64,000 nt of DNA from Virgisporangium ochraceum (GCF_016863655.1 NZ_BOPH01000024.1:1-64000), one strand, 5' to 3'; shown: positions 50,554-59,574, counted from the stretch's first letter. Numbers and translations are program-made. Notes: generated by a model from the letters alone, not told the origin.

Positions 50554-50580
50554 AGCCCGGCCCCCGCCGGAGGCCGGGCT
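50554..50580 (-). terminator. hairpin after the GDSL hydrolase gene
   Basis: AGCCCGGCC at 50554-50562 pairs with GGCCGGGCT at 50572-50580, just past the GDSL stop. Confidence 0.65.
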
Positions 50581-50588
50581 CCACCCGG

Positions 50589-51401
50589 CTATCGGCGGGC
50601 CCTCGCCGCCACGGAGTTCAGCATCGCCAGGTATCCCTGCGTGTAACCGGTGGTGTTCGGGTGGTAGGAGTCACCGATCGCGAGCAGGTTGAACCGGTTG
50701 ATCCACGGCGACGTGCCGCACGCGCCGTGCCCGGTGAACGGCCCCCGCGCGTCCAGGTACGTGAACCCGGCCGCGGCGGCCCGCGCGCCGATCACGCCGC
50801 TGAGCACGTCGGCGCCGTTGTTCAGCGCGGTGCGCTTGGCCGTGCTGAGGTTGAACAGCCCGCACGAGCCGGTCGGCGAGATGAGCCGCGGGTAGCCGAG
50901 CACGACGACGCGCGCCGACGGGGCACGCGACCGGATCGCCGCGTAGGTGGCGTCGAGCTTGGCCGGCAGCGTCGTGTTCGTCGCGGTGATGCCCTGGTTG
51001 ACGGAGTTGATGCACGCGCTGTCGTTGCCGACCGTGCAGTTGACCATCGTGTTGGCGAACCCGACGTCGTTGCCGCCGATCGTGATCGTCACCAGGTCGG
51101 TGTTCGCGGTGAGCGCCGACACCTGCGAGGCCAGGACGTCGTCGGTCGTGGCGCCGCCGCAGGCCACGAACGCGAACGACGACACCTGGTGGGTGGCGGC
51201 CCACTGCGGCGCGTAGCTGTTGTTGCTGCGGCTGCAGCCGCCGGACAGGTAGGGCGGCGCACCGGCGCCGGAGGAGTAGGAGTCGCCGAGCGAGACGTAG
51301 TCGACGGGTGCGGCGGCGGAGGCGGGTCCTGCGGTCACGGCGACGGAAATGGCCGCGGCGCCCACTGCCGCGGCCAGTCCCAGGAGACGGTGAACTTTCA
51401 T
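50589..51401 (-). CDS. secreted SGNH/GDSL lipase or esterase
   Basis: The 270-residue protein has a Sec signal peptide (to about residue 30, ASAA). Block I is GDSYSSG with the nucleophile Ser41, block III is ITIGGNDVGF near residue 107, and the C-terminal DSYHPNTTGY holds the catalytic His near 250. Six cysteines are consistent with three disulfides, as in the Streptomyces coelicolor and S. rimosus lipases. It should hydrolyse ester bonds outside the cell. Start is ATG 51401. An imperfect inverted repeat (CGATGGTGAC/GTCATCCATCG) is at 51416-51447 upstream. Confidence 0.9.
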   Translation of the reverse strand: MKVHRLLGLAAAVGAAAISVAVTAGPASAAAPVDYVSLGDSYSSGAGAPPYLSGGCSRSNNSYAPQWAATHQVSSFAFVACGGATTDDVLASQVSALTANTDLVTITIGGNDVGFANTMVNCTVGNDSACINSVNQGITATNTTLPAKLDATYAAIRSRAPSARVVVLGYPRLISPTGSCGLFNLSTAKRTALNNGADVLSGVIGARAAAAGFTYLDARGPFTGHGACGTSPWINRFNLLAIGDSYHPNTTGYTQGYLAMLNSVAARARR

Positions 51402-51475
51402 CGTCCAGCTCCGTTCGATGGTGACGGGTACACATTGTCATCCATCGATTACAGGAGGGGAAGATACCGCGACCC

Positions 51476-52303
51476 CTATAGCTTCCAGCGCGGATCGGTA
51501 CCCATCTTCAGGAGCTGGTCGAGCGTGAACACCGGCTCGTCGAGCGACTTCATCCGGGTGTTGTGCTCGCTGCCGTCGTCGGTGATCAGCGCGACCGTCG
51601 TGCCGTCGGCGCGGGTCACGTAGACGATGAACGCCATGCCACCGAACGACTTCTGGACGACCCGCAGGATCCTCTCGCCGTGGGGACCGGTGGCCTCGGC
51701 GCACTCACGGTTCGTCGCGACCCCCAGTTCGGCACATTTCGTCGACGCGGAGAACTCCGGTTCCCGACCGATGCCGATGTAGAAGTTGCCCGTGCCGCCG
51801 CGCACCGTCAGGTCGGCCGAGGCCTCGAACGTCGCCCCGCTGCGCGACACCGCCGACGCGCCGCTGCGCACCTCCAACGGCGCCCGGCCCGACCGGTCCG
51901 GCGCGGCGGTCGCACCCGGTGCGTACTGCTGCACCATCGCCTTCACGACGGCCGACAACTGCTTCTCCGCATCGGTCTGCGGCGTCAGCGAGGGCAGGGG
52001 CAACCGGCTGCCCGGCAACGACCCGTCCGGCGGGGATGTCGGGTCCAACGACCGCATCTCGTCCGGGAGGGACTCCGAGGCCCGGGCGGAGGGCGGTGCC
52101 GCGACGCCGCCCGGTCCCGGTCCCGGACCCGTGAACGCCACCGCGACCGCCGCGCCCAGCGCGACCACCGACAGCCCCGCGCCGCCGCCCACCGTGACGA
52201 GCCGCCGCAGCCGCGCCCGTCGGCGGCCCCGCGCCAGCAGCGAGTCGACGTCGAAGGACGCCGGTGGCGGCGGACCCATCTCCTCGTCCAGCCGTGTCTT
52301 CAT
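51476..52303 (-). CDS. membrane-anchored partner of the second SigE factor
   Basis: The 275-residue protein has a short cytoplasmic head (LDEEMGPPPPASFDVDSLLARGRRRARLR), one membrane helix at about 36-59 and an outer domain with no family that I recognise (ADLTVRGGTGNFYIGIGR, then CAELGVATNRECAE with two cysteines). Its ATG overlaps the sigma gene stop by four bases, so it is coupled. By position it is an anti-sigma candidate. The layout repeats that of the 42496-44257 module, but the outer domains are unrelated. Confidence 0.78.
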   Translation of the reverse strand: MKTRLDEEMGPPPPASFDVDSLLARGRRRARLRRLVTVGGGAGLSVVALGAAVAVAFTGPGPGPGGVAAPPSARASESLPDEMRSLDPTSPPDGSLPGSRLPLPSLTPQTDAEKQLSAVVKAMVQQYAPGATAAPDRSGRAPLEVRSGASAVSRSGATFEASADLTVRGGTGNFYIGIGREPEFSASTKCAELGVATNRECAEATGPHGERILRVVQKSFGGMAFIVYVTRADGTTVALITDDGSEHNTRMKSLDEPVFTLDQLLKMGTDPRWKL

Positions 52304-52785
52304 GCCTCTACCCCCAGGGTCGCGATCGAGACGCGAAGGGTGTCGAGCGCCCTCGCGGTGGTGCTCTTGACGGTGCCGACGGACACACCGAGCGTCGCGG
52401 CGGTCTCCTCGACCGAGAGGTCGCAGTAGAACCGCAGCACCAGAACCGCCCGGCGGCGCTGGGGCAGCTGACGCAGGAGCTCCAGCAGCCGCCGGTCGTC
52501 GACCGGAGCGGGCAACGGCGCCGGATGGTCGGGGACCTCGTCGGTCGAGGACTCCCGCCGCCACGGCCGGCGCCGCTCGTCGAGCCACGAGCGCAGCAGG
52601 ATGCGGCGCACGTACGCGTCGAGGTTGTCGGCCCGCTGCGCCCTCGACCAGTTCCGGTACAGCTTGAGCAGCGCGTTCGACACCAGGTCGTCGGCGGTGT
52701 GCCAGTCGTGGCACAGCAGGTACGCCATGCGGCGCAACCGGTCCATGCGCGCCACGACGTACTCGCGGTACGCCTCCTCGTTCAC
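52300..52785 (-). CDS. SigE family ECF RNA polymerase sigma factor
   Basis: The 161-residue protein has region 2 (RLRRMAYLLCHDWHTADDLVSNALLKLY) and region 4 (LPQRRRAVLVLRFYCDLSVEETAATLG, then VGTVKSTTARALDTL). It is of the same SigE-like class as the gene at 42496. Start GTG 52785 (VNEEAYREY) is chosen; GTG 52791 is two codons upstream. It is divergent from the YihY gene, with about 60 bases between starts. Confidence 0.88.
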   Translation of the reverse strand: MNEEAYREYVVARMDRLRRMAYLLCHDWHTADDLVSNALLKLYRNWSRAQRADNLDAYVRRILLRSWLDERRRPWRRESSTDEVPDHPAPLPAPVDDRRLLELLRQLPQRRRAVLVLRFYCDLSVEETAATLGVSVGTVKSTTARALDTLRVSIATLGVEA

Positions 52786-52830
52786 CGTCACACCCAGGGG
52801 ACGGAATCGGCGGCCCCGCGGGTTGCTCGG

Positions 52831-52836
52831 TACCGT
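52831..52836 (+). promoter_or_regulatory. -10 box TACCGT, leaderless geometry
   Basis: Eight bases separate the box from GTG 52845 of the YihY gene. Confidence 0.5.
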
Positions 52837-52844
52837 TCTCCCTC

Positions 52845-53822
52845 GTGAGCAGCACACGCCGGGTGCCCGAGACGAAACTGATGGGCGACGAGGATCTGTC
52901 GGCCGACGACGCGTGGCTCGCGTTGCGCCACTACGGCGGCTGGCACCTGGTGCACGACGCGTTCCTCCGGTTCCGCTACGGCGACGGGTTCAGCCACTCC
53001 CGCGCCCTCGGCCTGCAACTGTGCCTGGCCACGGTGCCGTTCCTCATCGCGCTCACCGGCCTGTCGAGCGACCTCGGCGTCGAGGAGGGCGGCAAGGTGG
53101 TCGCCGACGTCGTGCTCGAGCTCACGCCCGGCGCGAGCGACAGCGTGGTGAGCGACCTCCTCGGCGGCGACGAGACCACCGAGGACGCGGGTGAGGTCGC
53201 GCTCACGCTGGGTCTGATCACGGGCATGGTGGCGCTCAGCACGGCGATGGCGCAGATCGAACGCGGCGCCAACCGCATCTACGGCGTCGAACGCGACCGG
53301 CCGGCCCTCGCCAAGTACACCCGGGCGGTGATCCTCGGCCTCGTCGCCGGGCTGCCCGCGCTCATCGGGTTCCTGTTCCTCGTCGCCGGCGGACCGGTCG
53401 GCGACTCCATCGAGCGCCACTACCACTGGGGTGGCACGGCGCACACGATCTGGAACTGGGTGCGGTGGCCGGCCAGCCTGGCGCTCACCACGGTGAGCAT
53501 CGGCCTGCTGTTCCGGCACTCCCCACGCCGCCGCCAGCCCGGCCTGTCGTGGCTGCTGTTCGGCGCGGCCGTCGCCACCGCGATCTGGTGGCTGATCAGC
53601 GGCCTGCTGGCGTTGTACGTGCGGACCAGCGACGCGTTCGGCGCCACGTACGGCGCGCTGACCGGCATCATGGCGCTGCTGCTGTGGGCGAATCTGACCG
53701 GCATCGCGCTGTTCCTGGGGCTGGCGTTCTCCGCCCAGCTGGAGGGCGCCCGGGTAGGAGCGCCCGACCCCGTCGAGGACGACGTGTGGCACCCCCTACC
53801 GGACGACGACAAGGCCTCGTGA
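52845..53822 (+). CDS. YihY/BrkB family membrane protein
   Basis: The 325-residue protein has about six membrane helices and the YihY/BrkB pattern (FRYGDGFSHSRALGLQLCLATVP near residue 43, ANRIYGVERDRP near 143, GALTGIMALLLWANLTGIALFLG near 270). The family was once called RNase BN in error; it is an inner-membrane protein of uncertain function, possibly a transporter. The start is GTG 52845. A 191-base gap without a gene follows; I see nothing in it beyond short CACAGG repeats. Confidence 0.88.
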   Translation: MSSTRRVPETKLMGDEDLSADDAWLALRHYGGWHLVHDAFLRFRYGDGFSHSRALGLQLCLATVPFLIALTGLSSDLGVEEGGKVVADVVLELTPGASDSVVSDLLGGDETTEDAGEVALTLGLITGMVALSTAMAQIERGANRIYGVERDRPALAKYTRAVILGLVAGLPALIGFLFLVAGGPVGDSIERHYHWGGTAHTIWNWVRWPASLALTTVSIGLLFRHSPRRRQPGLSWLLFGAAVATAIWWLISGLLALYVRTSDAFGATYGALTGIMALLLWANLTGIALFLGLAFSAQLEGARVGAPDPVEDDVWHPLPDDDKAS

Positions 53823-54013
53823 CGACCGCCGGCGGGTGACCGCGCAGTCGGCCCCCGGCGGGCGTCATCCCGGTGCGACGATGATCATCGGCGGCGGTTT
53901 CGCTCCTCTTTCGGCGGGCCGGTAGACCCTGTTCGAGGCGGTTCCCGGGGCCGGAACTCCGCACAGGGGGCGCACAGGAACCGCTCCGGTGGCACACAGG
54001 ATCGGAGCGCACG

Positions 54014-54871
54014 GTGATGGGCATGACCGCACACGACCACGACGACCTTCACGACCGCGGCCTCCAGTTCGACCTGTCGACGTTGACCGGTCTGCTCCGC
54101 CGCCGCCGGCTGCTGGGCCTGTTCGCCGGCGCGGGTGCCGCCGCGGCCCTGGCCGCCTGTGGCGACGAGGCGACGCCGACCTCCGCCTCCCCGTCCACCT
54201 CCGCCCCGTCCGCTTCGGCGTCCACGCCGGCTTCCGGCGGCTCGTCGTACACCGAGATTCCCGAGGAGACCGCCGGCCCCTACCCCGGCGACGGGTCCAA
54301 CGGCCCGAACGTCCTCTCCCAGAGCGGCATCGTGCGCAGCGACATCACCACGAGCTTCGGCTCGGGCAGCGGAACCGCCGCCGGGGTGCCGCTGACCATC
54401 AACCTCACCGTGCTCGCCCTGGACCGCGGCGCCGCCGCCTACTCCGGCGCGGCCGTGTACCTGTGGCACTGCGACCGCGAGGGCCGCTACTCGATGTACT
54501 CCGAGGGCGTGCAGAACGAGAACTACCTGCGCGGCGTGCAGGAGGCCAACGGCACCGGGCTGGTGACCTTCCGGACGATCTTCCCGGCGGCGTACTCGGG
54601 CCGCTGGCCGCACGTCCACTTCGAGGTCTACCCGACGCTGTCGGGCGCCACGTCCTCCGGCAACAGGATCACCACATCACAGCTGGCGCTGCCGGAGGCG
54701 GTCTGCGACGCGGTGTACGCCACCGACGGCTACTCCGCGAGCGTCCGCAACATGGAGCGCACGTCGCTGACCTCCGACATGGTCTTCCGCGACGGCTGGA
54801 CCACGCAGCTCGCCACCGTCACCGGTGACGTCTCCTCCGGTTACGTCGCCAACCTGACGGTGCCGGTCTGA
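54014..54871 (+). CDS. intradiol ring-cleavage dioxygenase, exported lipoprotein
   Basis: The 285-residue protein has an Arg-rich export signal (LLRRRRLLGLFAG) and a lipobox LAAC with Cys49, then a Ser/Pro/Ala linker to about residue 78. The catalytic domain keeps all four iron ligands of intradiol dioxygenases: Tyr159 (EGRYSMYS), Tyr194 (AAYSGRW), His200 and His202 (PHVHFEV). It should cleave catechol-type rings outside the membrane. A GTG start at 54014 has GGAG upstream; ATG 54023 is possible. It overlaps the convergent MFS gene by 31 bases. Confidence 0.85.
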   Translation: MMGMTAHDHDDLHDRGLQFDLSTLTGLLRRRRLLGLFAGAGAAAALAACGDEATPTSASPSTSAPSASASTPASGGSSYTEIPEETAGPYPGDGSNGPNVLSQSGIVRSDITTSFGSGSGTAAGVPLTINLTVLALDRGAAAYSGAAVYLWHCDREGRYSMYSEGVQNENYLRGVQEANGTGLVTFRTIFPAAYSGRWPHVHFEVYPTLSGATSSGNRITTSQLALPEAVCDAVYATDGYSASVRNMERTSLTSDMVFRDGWTTQLATVTGDVSSGYVANLTVPV

Positions 54872-56124
54872 ACCTTGCGCCTGATCGAGACCGACAGGAT
54901 CGCGCCGATGATCGCCAGGCCGCCGGCCACGTACCAGGCCAGCGTGTACTCGCCGAGCCGGTCGCGCACGAGTCCCGCGCCGGCGGCGGCGATCGCGGCG
55001 CCGAACTGGTGCGACGCGAAGACCCAGCCGAACACCACCGGCCCCCGGTCGCCCCAGTACTCGCGGCAGAGCGCGACCGTCGGCGGCACGGTGGCCACCC
55101 AGTCGAGCCCGTAGAAGACGATGAAGACCACCATCGGCGCGGCCGAGGCGTTGAACAGCGTCGGCAGGATCAACAGCGACAACCCGCGGCCGGCGTAGTA
55201 CACGCCGAGCAGGATGCGGCTGTCGACCCGGTCGGTCAGCCAGCCCGACACGATCGTCCCGACGATGTCGAAGAGGCCGATCAACGCGAGCAGGCTCGCG
55301 GCGGCGGTCGGCGCCATCCCGTGGTCGTGCGCCGCCGGGATGAAATGCGTGCCGACGAGGCCGTTGGTGGTCGCCCCGCAGATCGCGAAGCCGCCGGCGA
55401 GCAGCCAGAACGGCCTGGTCCGCGCGGCCATGGTGAGCGCGCCGACCGCCCGTCGGCCGGCACCCTCGGTCGGCGCCTTCGACGACGCTGACGATGTTGA
55501 CGGCATTGACGGCTCGGCGTCGGCTTCCGCCCCATAGGGGCGAACTCCGACATCCGCCGGGTAGTCACGCAGCCAGAGAAGCACCAGTGGAACCACCGCG
55601 AGCGCGGCACCGGCGACCAGCAGCGACGCCGTCCGCCACCCGCTGTTCTCCACGATGACCGCGAGGACCGGGAGGAACACCAGCTGTCCGGCCGCGCCGG
55701 CCGCGGTCAGCACCCCGGTGACCAGCCCGCGCCGCTTGACGAACCACCGCCCGGTCACCGTGGCGACGAACGCGAGCGCCATCGACCCGGTACCGAGGCC
55801 CACCAGCACGCCCCAGAGCATGATCAGCTCGAAGCTCGACCGCATGAACACCGTGAGCCCGCTGCCGGCGCTGACCAGGAGCAGCGCTCCCGTGGTCACC
55901 TTGCGGACGCCGAACCGGTCCATGAGGGCGGCCGCGAACGGCGCGGTGAGCCCGTAGAGGACCAGGTTCACCGAGACGGCGGCCGAGATCGTGGCCAGCG
56001 GCCACCCGAACTCCTCGTGGAGCGGATGCAGCATGACCGACGGGGTGGCCCGGAAACCGGCGGCACCGACCAGTGCCACGAGGGCGACGCCGGCCGCGAG
56101 CCAGGCGGGGTGGACTCTTCTCAC
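54841..56124 (-). CDS. MFS transporter (monocarboxylate porter-like)
   Basis: The 427-residue protein has about 12 helices, with the MFS motif seen as ALMDRFGVRKVTTGALLL near residue 66 and GWLTDRVDSRILLGVYY in the second half. A polar Ser/Ala-rich loop (about residues 205-230) divides the halves. The pattern (long central loop, GTGSMALAF, WFVKRRGLVTGVLTAAGAAG) resembles carboxylate transporters. Substrate is unknown. It is convergent with the dioxygenase gene and divergent from the GlxA-type regulator. Confidence 0.87.
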   Translation of the reverse strand: MRRVHPAWLAAGVALVALVGAAGFRATPSVMLHPLHEEFGWPLATISAAVSVNLVLYGLTAPFAAALMDRFGVRKVTTGALLLVSAGSGLTVFMRSSFELIMLWGVLVGLGTGSMALAFVATVTGRWFVKRRGLVTGVLTAAGAAGQLVFLPVLAVIVENSGWRTASLLVAGAALAVVPLVLLWLRDYPADVGVRPYGAEADAEPSMPSTSSASSKAPTEGAGRRAVGALTMAARTRPFWLLAGGFAICGATTNGLVGTHFIPAAHDHGMAPTAAASLLALIGLFDIVGTIVSGWLTDRVDSRILLGVYYAGRGLSLLILPTLFNASAAPMVVFIVFYGLDWVATVPPTVALCREYWGDRGPVVFGWVFASHQFGAAIAAAGAGLVRDRLGEYTLAWYVAGGLAIIGAILSVSIRRKVQTGTVRLAT

Positions 56125-56178
56125 GGTTCCCCAGTGTCCCGATCAACGGTTGCCGCGAGGAGTGGCCCGTAGGCCATC

Positions 56179-57168
56179 ATGCGCAATAATCGGGCCATGG
56201 CTCCTTCGCGTCACCGGGTCGCGGTCCTGGCCCTCGACCACGTGGTCGGGCTCGACCTCGGCACGCCGTCCCAGATTCTCGGTGCCGCCCGCGACCACGA
56301 CGGCAACCGGTTCTACAAGGTGCGCACGTGTACCCCGGGCGGCGCTCCGGTGCGCAGCACGGCCGGCTTCACCGTGCTGCCCGACCACGGTCTCGACCTG
56401 CTCGAGGCCGCCGACACGGTGATCGTCCCGGGAATCCACGACGGCCCGCCGCTGCACTCCGGGGTGCTCACCTCCGAGGTGGCCGACGCGCTGACCACCG
56501 CACACGCGCGGGGCGCCCGGATCGTGTCGATCTGTACCGGCTCCTTTGTGCTCGCGGCCACCGGCCTGCTCGACGGGCGCCCCGCCGCCACCCACTGGGC
56601 CCACGCCGACCGCTTCGTCGGGCTGTTCCCGCAGGTCAAGCTCGACGCCGACGTCCTGTTCGTCGACGACGGAGAGATCCTGACCTCGGCCGGGGTGGCC
56701 GCCGGCATCGACCTGTGCCTGCACCTGATCCGCCGCGACCACGGCACCGAGGTCGCCAACCGGGCGGCCAGACGCTGCGTGGTGCCACCCTGGCGCGACG
56801 GCGGCCAGGCCCAGTACACCGAGCGCCCGGTCCCCCCGCCGACCAGCACCGGCACCGCCGCGACGAGGGAGTGGGCCCTGCGACGGCTGGGTGAACCGCT
56901 CACCCTGGAGCGGTTGGCGGCGCACGCCCGGATGAGCGTGCGCACCTTCACCCGCCACTTCCGCGACGAGACCGGGTTGAGCCCGGCCCAGTGGCTCCTG
57001 CGCCACCGCACCGACCGGGCGCGCGAGCTGCTCGAGTCCAGCGACCTGAGCGTGGCCCGCATCGCCCGCGAGACCGGCTTCGGCAGCGCCGCCGCGCTAC
57101 GGCAACGCTTCCAGCAGGCGCTGGGGGTGTCGCCGCTGACCTACCGCCGCACCTTCGCCCCCCGCTGA
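56179..57168 (+). CDS. GlxA family AraC-type transcriptional regulator
   Basis: The 329-residue protein joins an N-terminal class I amidotransferase-like domain (VAVLALDHVVGLDLGTPSQI, then IVSICTGSFVLAATGLLDGR with the typical Cys near residue 122) with a C-terminal AraC DNA-binding domain (about 225-325: LERLAAHARMSVRTFTRHFRD, then VARIARETGFGSAAAL). Such regulators sense small amino or carboxylic metabolites. Start ATG 56179 is given; ATG 56197 is equally plausible. Divergent layout suggests it controls the MFS gene. Confidence 0.9.
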   Translation: MRNNRAMAPSRHRVAVLALDHVVGLDLGTPSQILGAARDHDGNRFYKVRTCTPGGAPVRSTAGFTVLPDHGLDLLEAADTVIVPGIHDGPPLHSGVLTSEVADALTTAHARGARIVSICTGSFVLAATGLLDGRPAATHWAHADRFVGLFPQVKLDADVLFVDDGEILTSAGVAAGIDLCLHLIRRDHGTEVANRAARRCVVPPWRDGGQAQYTERPVPPPTSTGTAATREWALRRLGEPLTLERLAAHARMSVRTFTRHFRDETGLSPAQWLLRHRTDRARELLESSDLSVARIARETGFGSAAALRQRFQQALGVSPLTYRRTFAPR

Positions 57169-57224
57169 ACCCTCCTACCGAGGCCCTACGCTGACGCGCC
57201 ACGCCGTCCTGCGTGGAGCGCGGT

Positions 57225-57243
57225 GGAAGTCCTTTCGACTTCC
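57225..57243. terminator. hairpin between convergent genes
   Basis: GGAAGTC-CTTTC-GACTTCC, a perfect seven-base stem, sits between the GlxA-type and peptidase gene ends. Confidence 0.55.
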
Positions 57244-57304
57244 GCCGACCCCTCCCGCCCGAGCGCATCGCGTGTCCCCGGCCCTCGCGGCGACGGGCGC
57301 ACGC

Positions 57305-59188
57305 TCAGGACAGCGGAAGCAGCAGGTGACTCAGCCCCAGCTCCGCCTCCACCACGGTGCCCGTGCGGTACCGCAACGTGTGGTCACGGTCGGTCGAGAT
57401 CAGGACCAGCCCGATCCGGTGGCCGGCCTTGAAGATGTGGTCCTGGGGCTGCAGATCCCACGACAGGGTGTACGTGCGTCCCGCCGCCACCGGGGTCTCG
57501 TCCCACTGCGAGTACCGGTTGCGCACGTCGAGCCACCCGCGGCTGACGATCTTCCATGGCGTCTCGCGCGTCACGTACGCCCGCTTGTTGAAGCACCCCG
57601 GATCCTCCGGAATGCCCGGACCGATGCAGTCCTGCCCCGGCACCGTCGTGATCCCGGCGAACCGGGTGTCGGTGCCGTAGTCCACCAGCAGCGCGGTCAG
57701 GTAGGGCGAGCGTCCGTCGAGGCTGGCCCGCACGGTGAACCGCGGAGTGCCCGACAACCGCACGTCGTTGGTCAGCGAGGTGGTGAGGAAGGCCAGCCGG
57801 TTCGGGTCGGCTGCCAACTCGTTGTCCACGAGCTGCTCGGCGGTCTGGCTGGTGTCGTCCACGAAGGACTGCTCCGTGCCGAAGCCGCTGGGCCAGCGTC
57901 CCAGGGTGCCCGGACGCCCGTCGGCGGACGCCGCCCCGAGGAACAACGGCGTCGGTGACGTGCGCGGCACCGGCCAGCTGCGGCTGGTGACCCACTGGTT
58001 CGGCGCGGTCTCCACGTCGGCCATGGGCTCGTTCATGATCCCGTTGCGCACGCCGTGAAGCCAGAAGTCGAACCAGCGGTGCAGCGTCGCGATCCACTCC
58101 GCCCGCCGCACGTTGAACGGGTCGGTGTGCGGACCCTGGTGCAGCCAGATCTTCCGCTTCACGCCGTTCGCGGAAAGCGCGTTCCACCACTGGATGCCGT
58201 TCTTGGTGCGCACGTTCCAGTCGTTGAGCCCGTGCACCAGGAAAACGCTTGCCCGGACCTTGTGCGCGTCCTTCACGTAGTTCCGCTCGTGCCAGTAGGA
58301 GCTGTAGTCACCGGTCTCGCGGTCCTGTCGCCGTTCCAGGTCGGCCATGACGCCGGCGCACACCTCGGGATTTCGACGTGTCAGGACGAGCTTCGCCAGG
58401 ATGTCGGTGTCCTCGCCCTGGAACGGGAACGGCGCGACCACGCCGCCGTTGGCCCGGTAGTAGTCGTACCAGCTCGAGATCGCGGCGATCGGGACGATCG
58501 TCTCCAGCCCCCGCACCCCGGTCGAGGCGACGGCGTTCGGCAGCGTCCCGTTGTAGGAGACGCCCGTCATGCCGACCTTCCCGGTCGACCAGGTCGCCGC
58601 CGCCTTCGCCCCGTCGGGGGTGAACCCCCGCGCGCGCCCGTTCAGCCAGTCGACGACCGCCTTCATGCCGAGGGTCTCGTTCGGGTCACCCGACGTCGGG
58701 CAGCCGTCGGATCCACCGGTCCCGATGCTGTCGGCGAAGATCACGGCGTACCCGCGGGGCACGAAGTAGTTGTCCAGGTAGCCGGCGAACACGATCGTCT
58801 CCGCGGCGCGGTCGGCCCCGCCGGCCGATCGGGCGGCCGAGGCGTCGTCGCGGTCGATGTCGTCGTGGTTGGGGATGTCGTTGAGACCGGCGTAGTACGG
58901 ACTCGGTTGGAAGATCACCGGGACCTTCAGCCCGCGCTCGGTCTCGGCCGGCCGGATCACCCGCACCTCGACGCGGTCGCGCCTGCCGTCCTTGTCGCTG
59001 TCTATCTCCGTCTCGACGTACAGTCGCTCGCGGATCGCCTGCGTGTAGTCGAAGACGGGCTGCGTCACCCCGTTCTCCACGACCACGCCCGGCGGCGTCG
59101 GCACCGCGGAGGCCGGGGCCACCGTCAGCGCGAGCAGGGCCGCCGTGGCCGCGGTGGTGAGGGTGAAGAGTCGACGGACCGATCGCAT
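57305..59188 (-). CDS. exported Xaa-Pro dipeptidyl-peptidase/CocE family hydrolase
   Basis: The 627-residue protein has a Sec signal (to about residue 28, ASA) and the S15/CocE fold. The catalytic serine is Ser211 in GVSYNG, the Asp is in HGLNDWNV near residue 325 and the His in LHQGPHTDP near 355. A C-terminal jelly-roll follows (YTLSWDLQPQDHIFKAGHRIGL). It is either a secreted X-prolyl dipeptidyl aminopeptidase, as in Streptomyces, or an esterase. Two iterated palindromes lie 68 bases apart inside it. Start is ATG 59188. Confidence 0.9.
   Translation of the reverse strand: MRSVRRLFTLTTAATAALLALTVAPASAVPTPPGVVVENGVTQPVFDYTQAIRERLYVETEIDSDKDGRRDRVEVRVIRPAETERGLKVPVIFQPSPYYAGLNDIPNHDDIDRDDASAARSAGGADRAAETIVFAGYLDNYFVPRGYAVIFADSIGTGGSDGCPTSGDPNETLGMKAVVDWLNGRARGFTPDGAKAAATWSTGKVGMTGVSYNGTLPNAVASTGVRGLETIVPIAAISSWYDYYRANGGVVAPFPFQGEDTDILAKLVLTRRNPEVCAGVMADLERRQDRETGDYSSYWHERNYVKDAHKVRASVFLVHGLNDWNVRTKNGIQWWNALSANGVKRKIWLHQGPHTDPFNVRRAEWIATLHRWFDFWLHGVRNGIMNEPMADVETAPNQWVTSRSWPVPRTSPTPLFLGAASADGRPGTLGRWPSGFGTEQSFVDDTSQTAEQLVDNELAADPNRLAFLTTSLTNDVRLSGTPRFTVRASLDGRSPYLTALLVDYGTDTRFAGITTVPGQDCIGPGIPEDPGCFNKRAYVTRETPWKIVSRGWLDVRNRYSQWDETPVAAGRTYTLSWDLQPQDHIFKAGHRIGLVLISTDRDHTLRYRTGTVVEAELGLSHLLLPLS
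58172..58185. repeat. iterated palindrome site GGAAAGCGCGTTCC
   Basis: Thirteen of 14 positions match. The codons read NALSA in the peptidase gene. Confidence 0.6.
58240..58253. repeat. iterated palindrome site GGAAAACGCTTGCC
   Basis: Twelve of 14 positions match. The codons read ASVFL, a different frame from the site 68 bases away in the same gene. Confidence 0.55.
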
Positions 59189-59361
59189 CGAGCCTCCCGA
59201 GTCGGAGCACCGGTGCGTGGAGCCTATTCGCGCACGTCGATCAAAAGCCAGAGATGCCGACAGATGCGCGGGTCCGGTTCAAGGGTGTCGGCCCGGCGAC
59301 GCACCCGTGATACGTCGCGTTTCCGGCTGCCGACCAGCCCCGGCGTCCGCACCCTTCTACC

Positions 59362-59574
59362 GTGACCGGCGACAACCTCGACCTGACCCGCTGCCCCGAT
59401 CCGGTATGCGGCGACCTGGCCGAGGTCGCCCACCGCTGGACGCTGGGCTCCACCACCGGCGGCCTGCGGATGGCGCACACGATCTGCCTGCGCCGGCACG
59501 TCTTCGTGCTGCCGGAGTCGTGGCTACCCGAGCTGCCCACTCCCGAGTTCCCCTGGCCCGACCTGGCCCATTGA
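59362..59574 (+). CDS. small conserved actinobacterial protein
   Basis: The 70-residue protein has CPDPVCG near the start (residues 11-17), HRWTLGSTTGGL in the middle and CLRRHVFVLP near residue 42. The two cysteine pairs/His placement suggest a small metal-binding protein. I recall near-identical short proteins in other actinomycetes, but no function is known. The start is GTG 59362. It lies between two minus-strand genes, and its codon use (strong G/C at third positions) supports coding. Confidence 0.72.
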   Translation: MTGDNLDLTRCPDPVCGDLAEVAHRWTLGSTTGGLRMAHTICLRRHVFVLPESWLPELPTPEFPWPDLAH

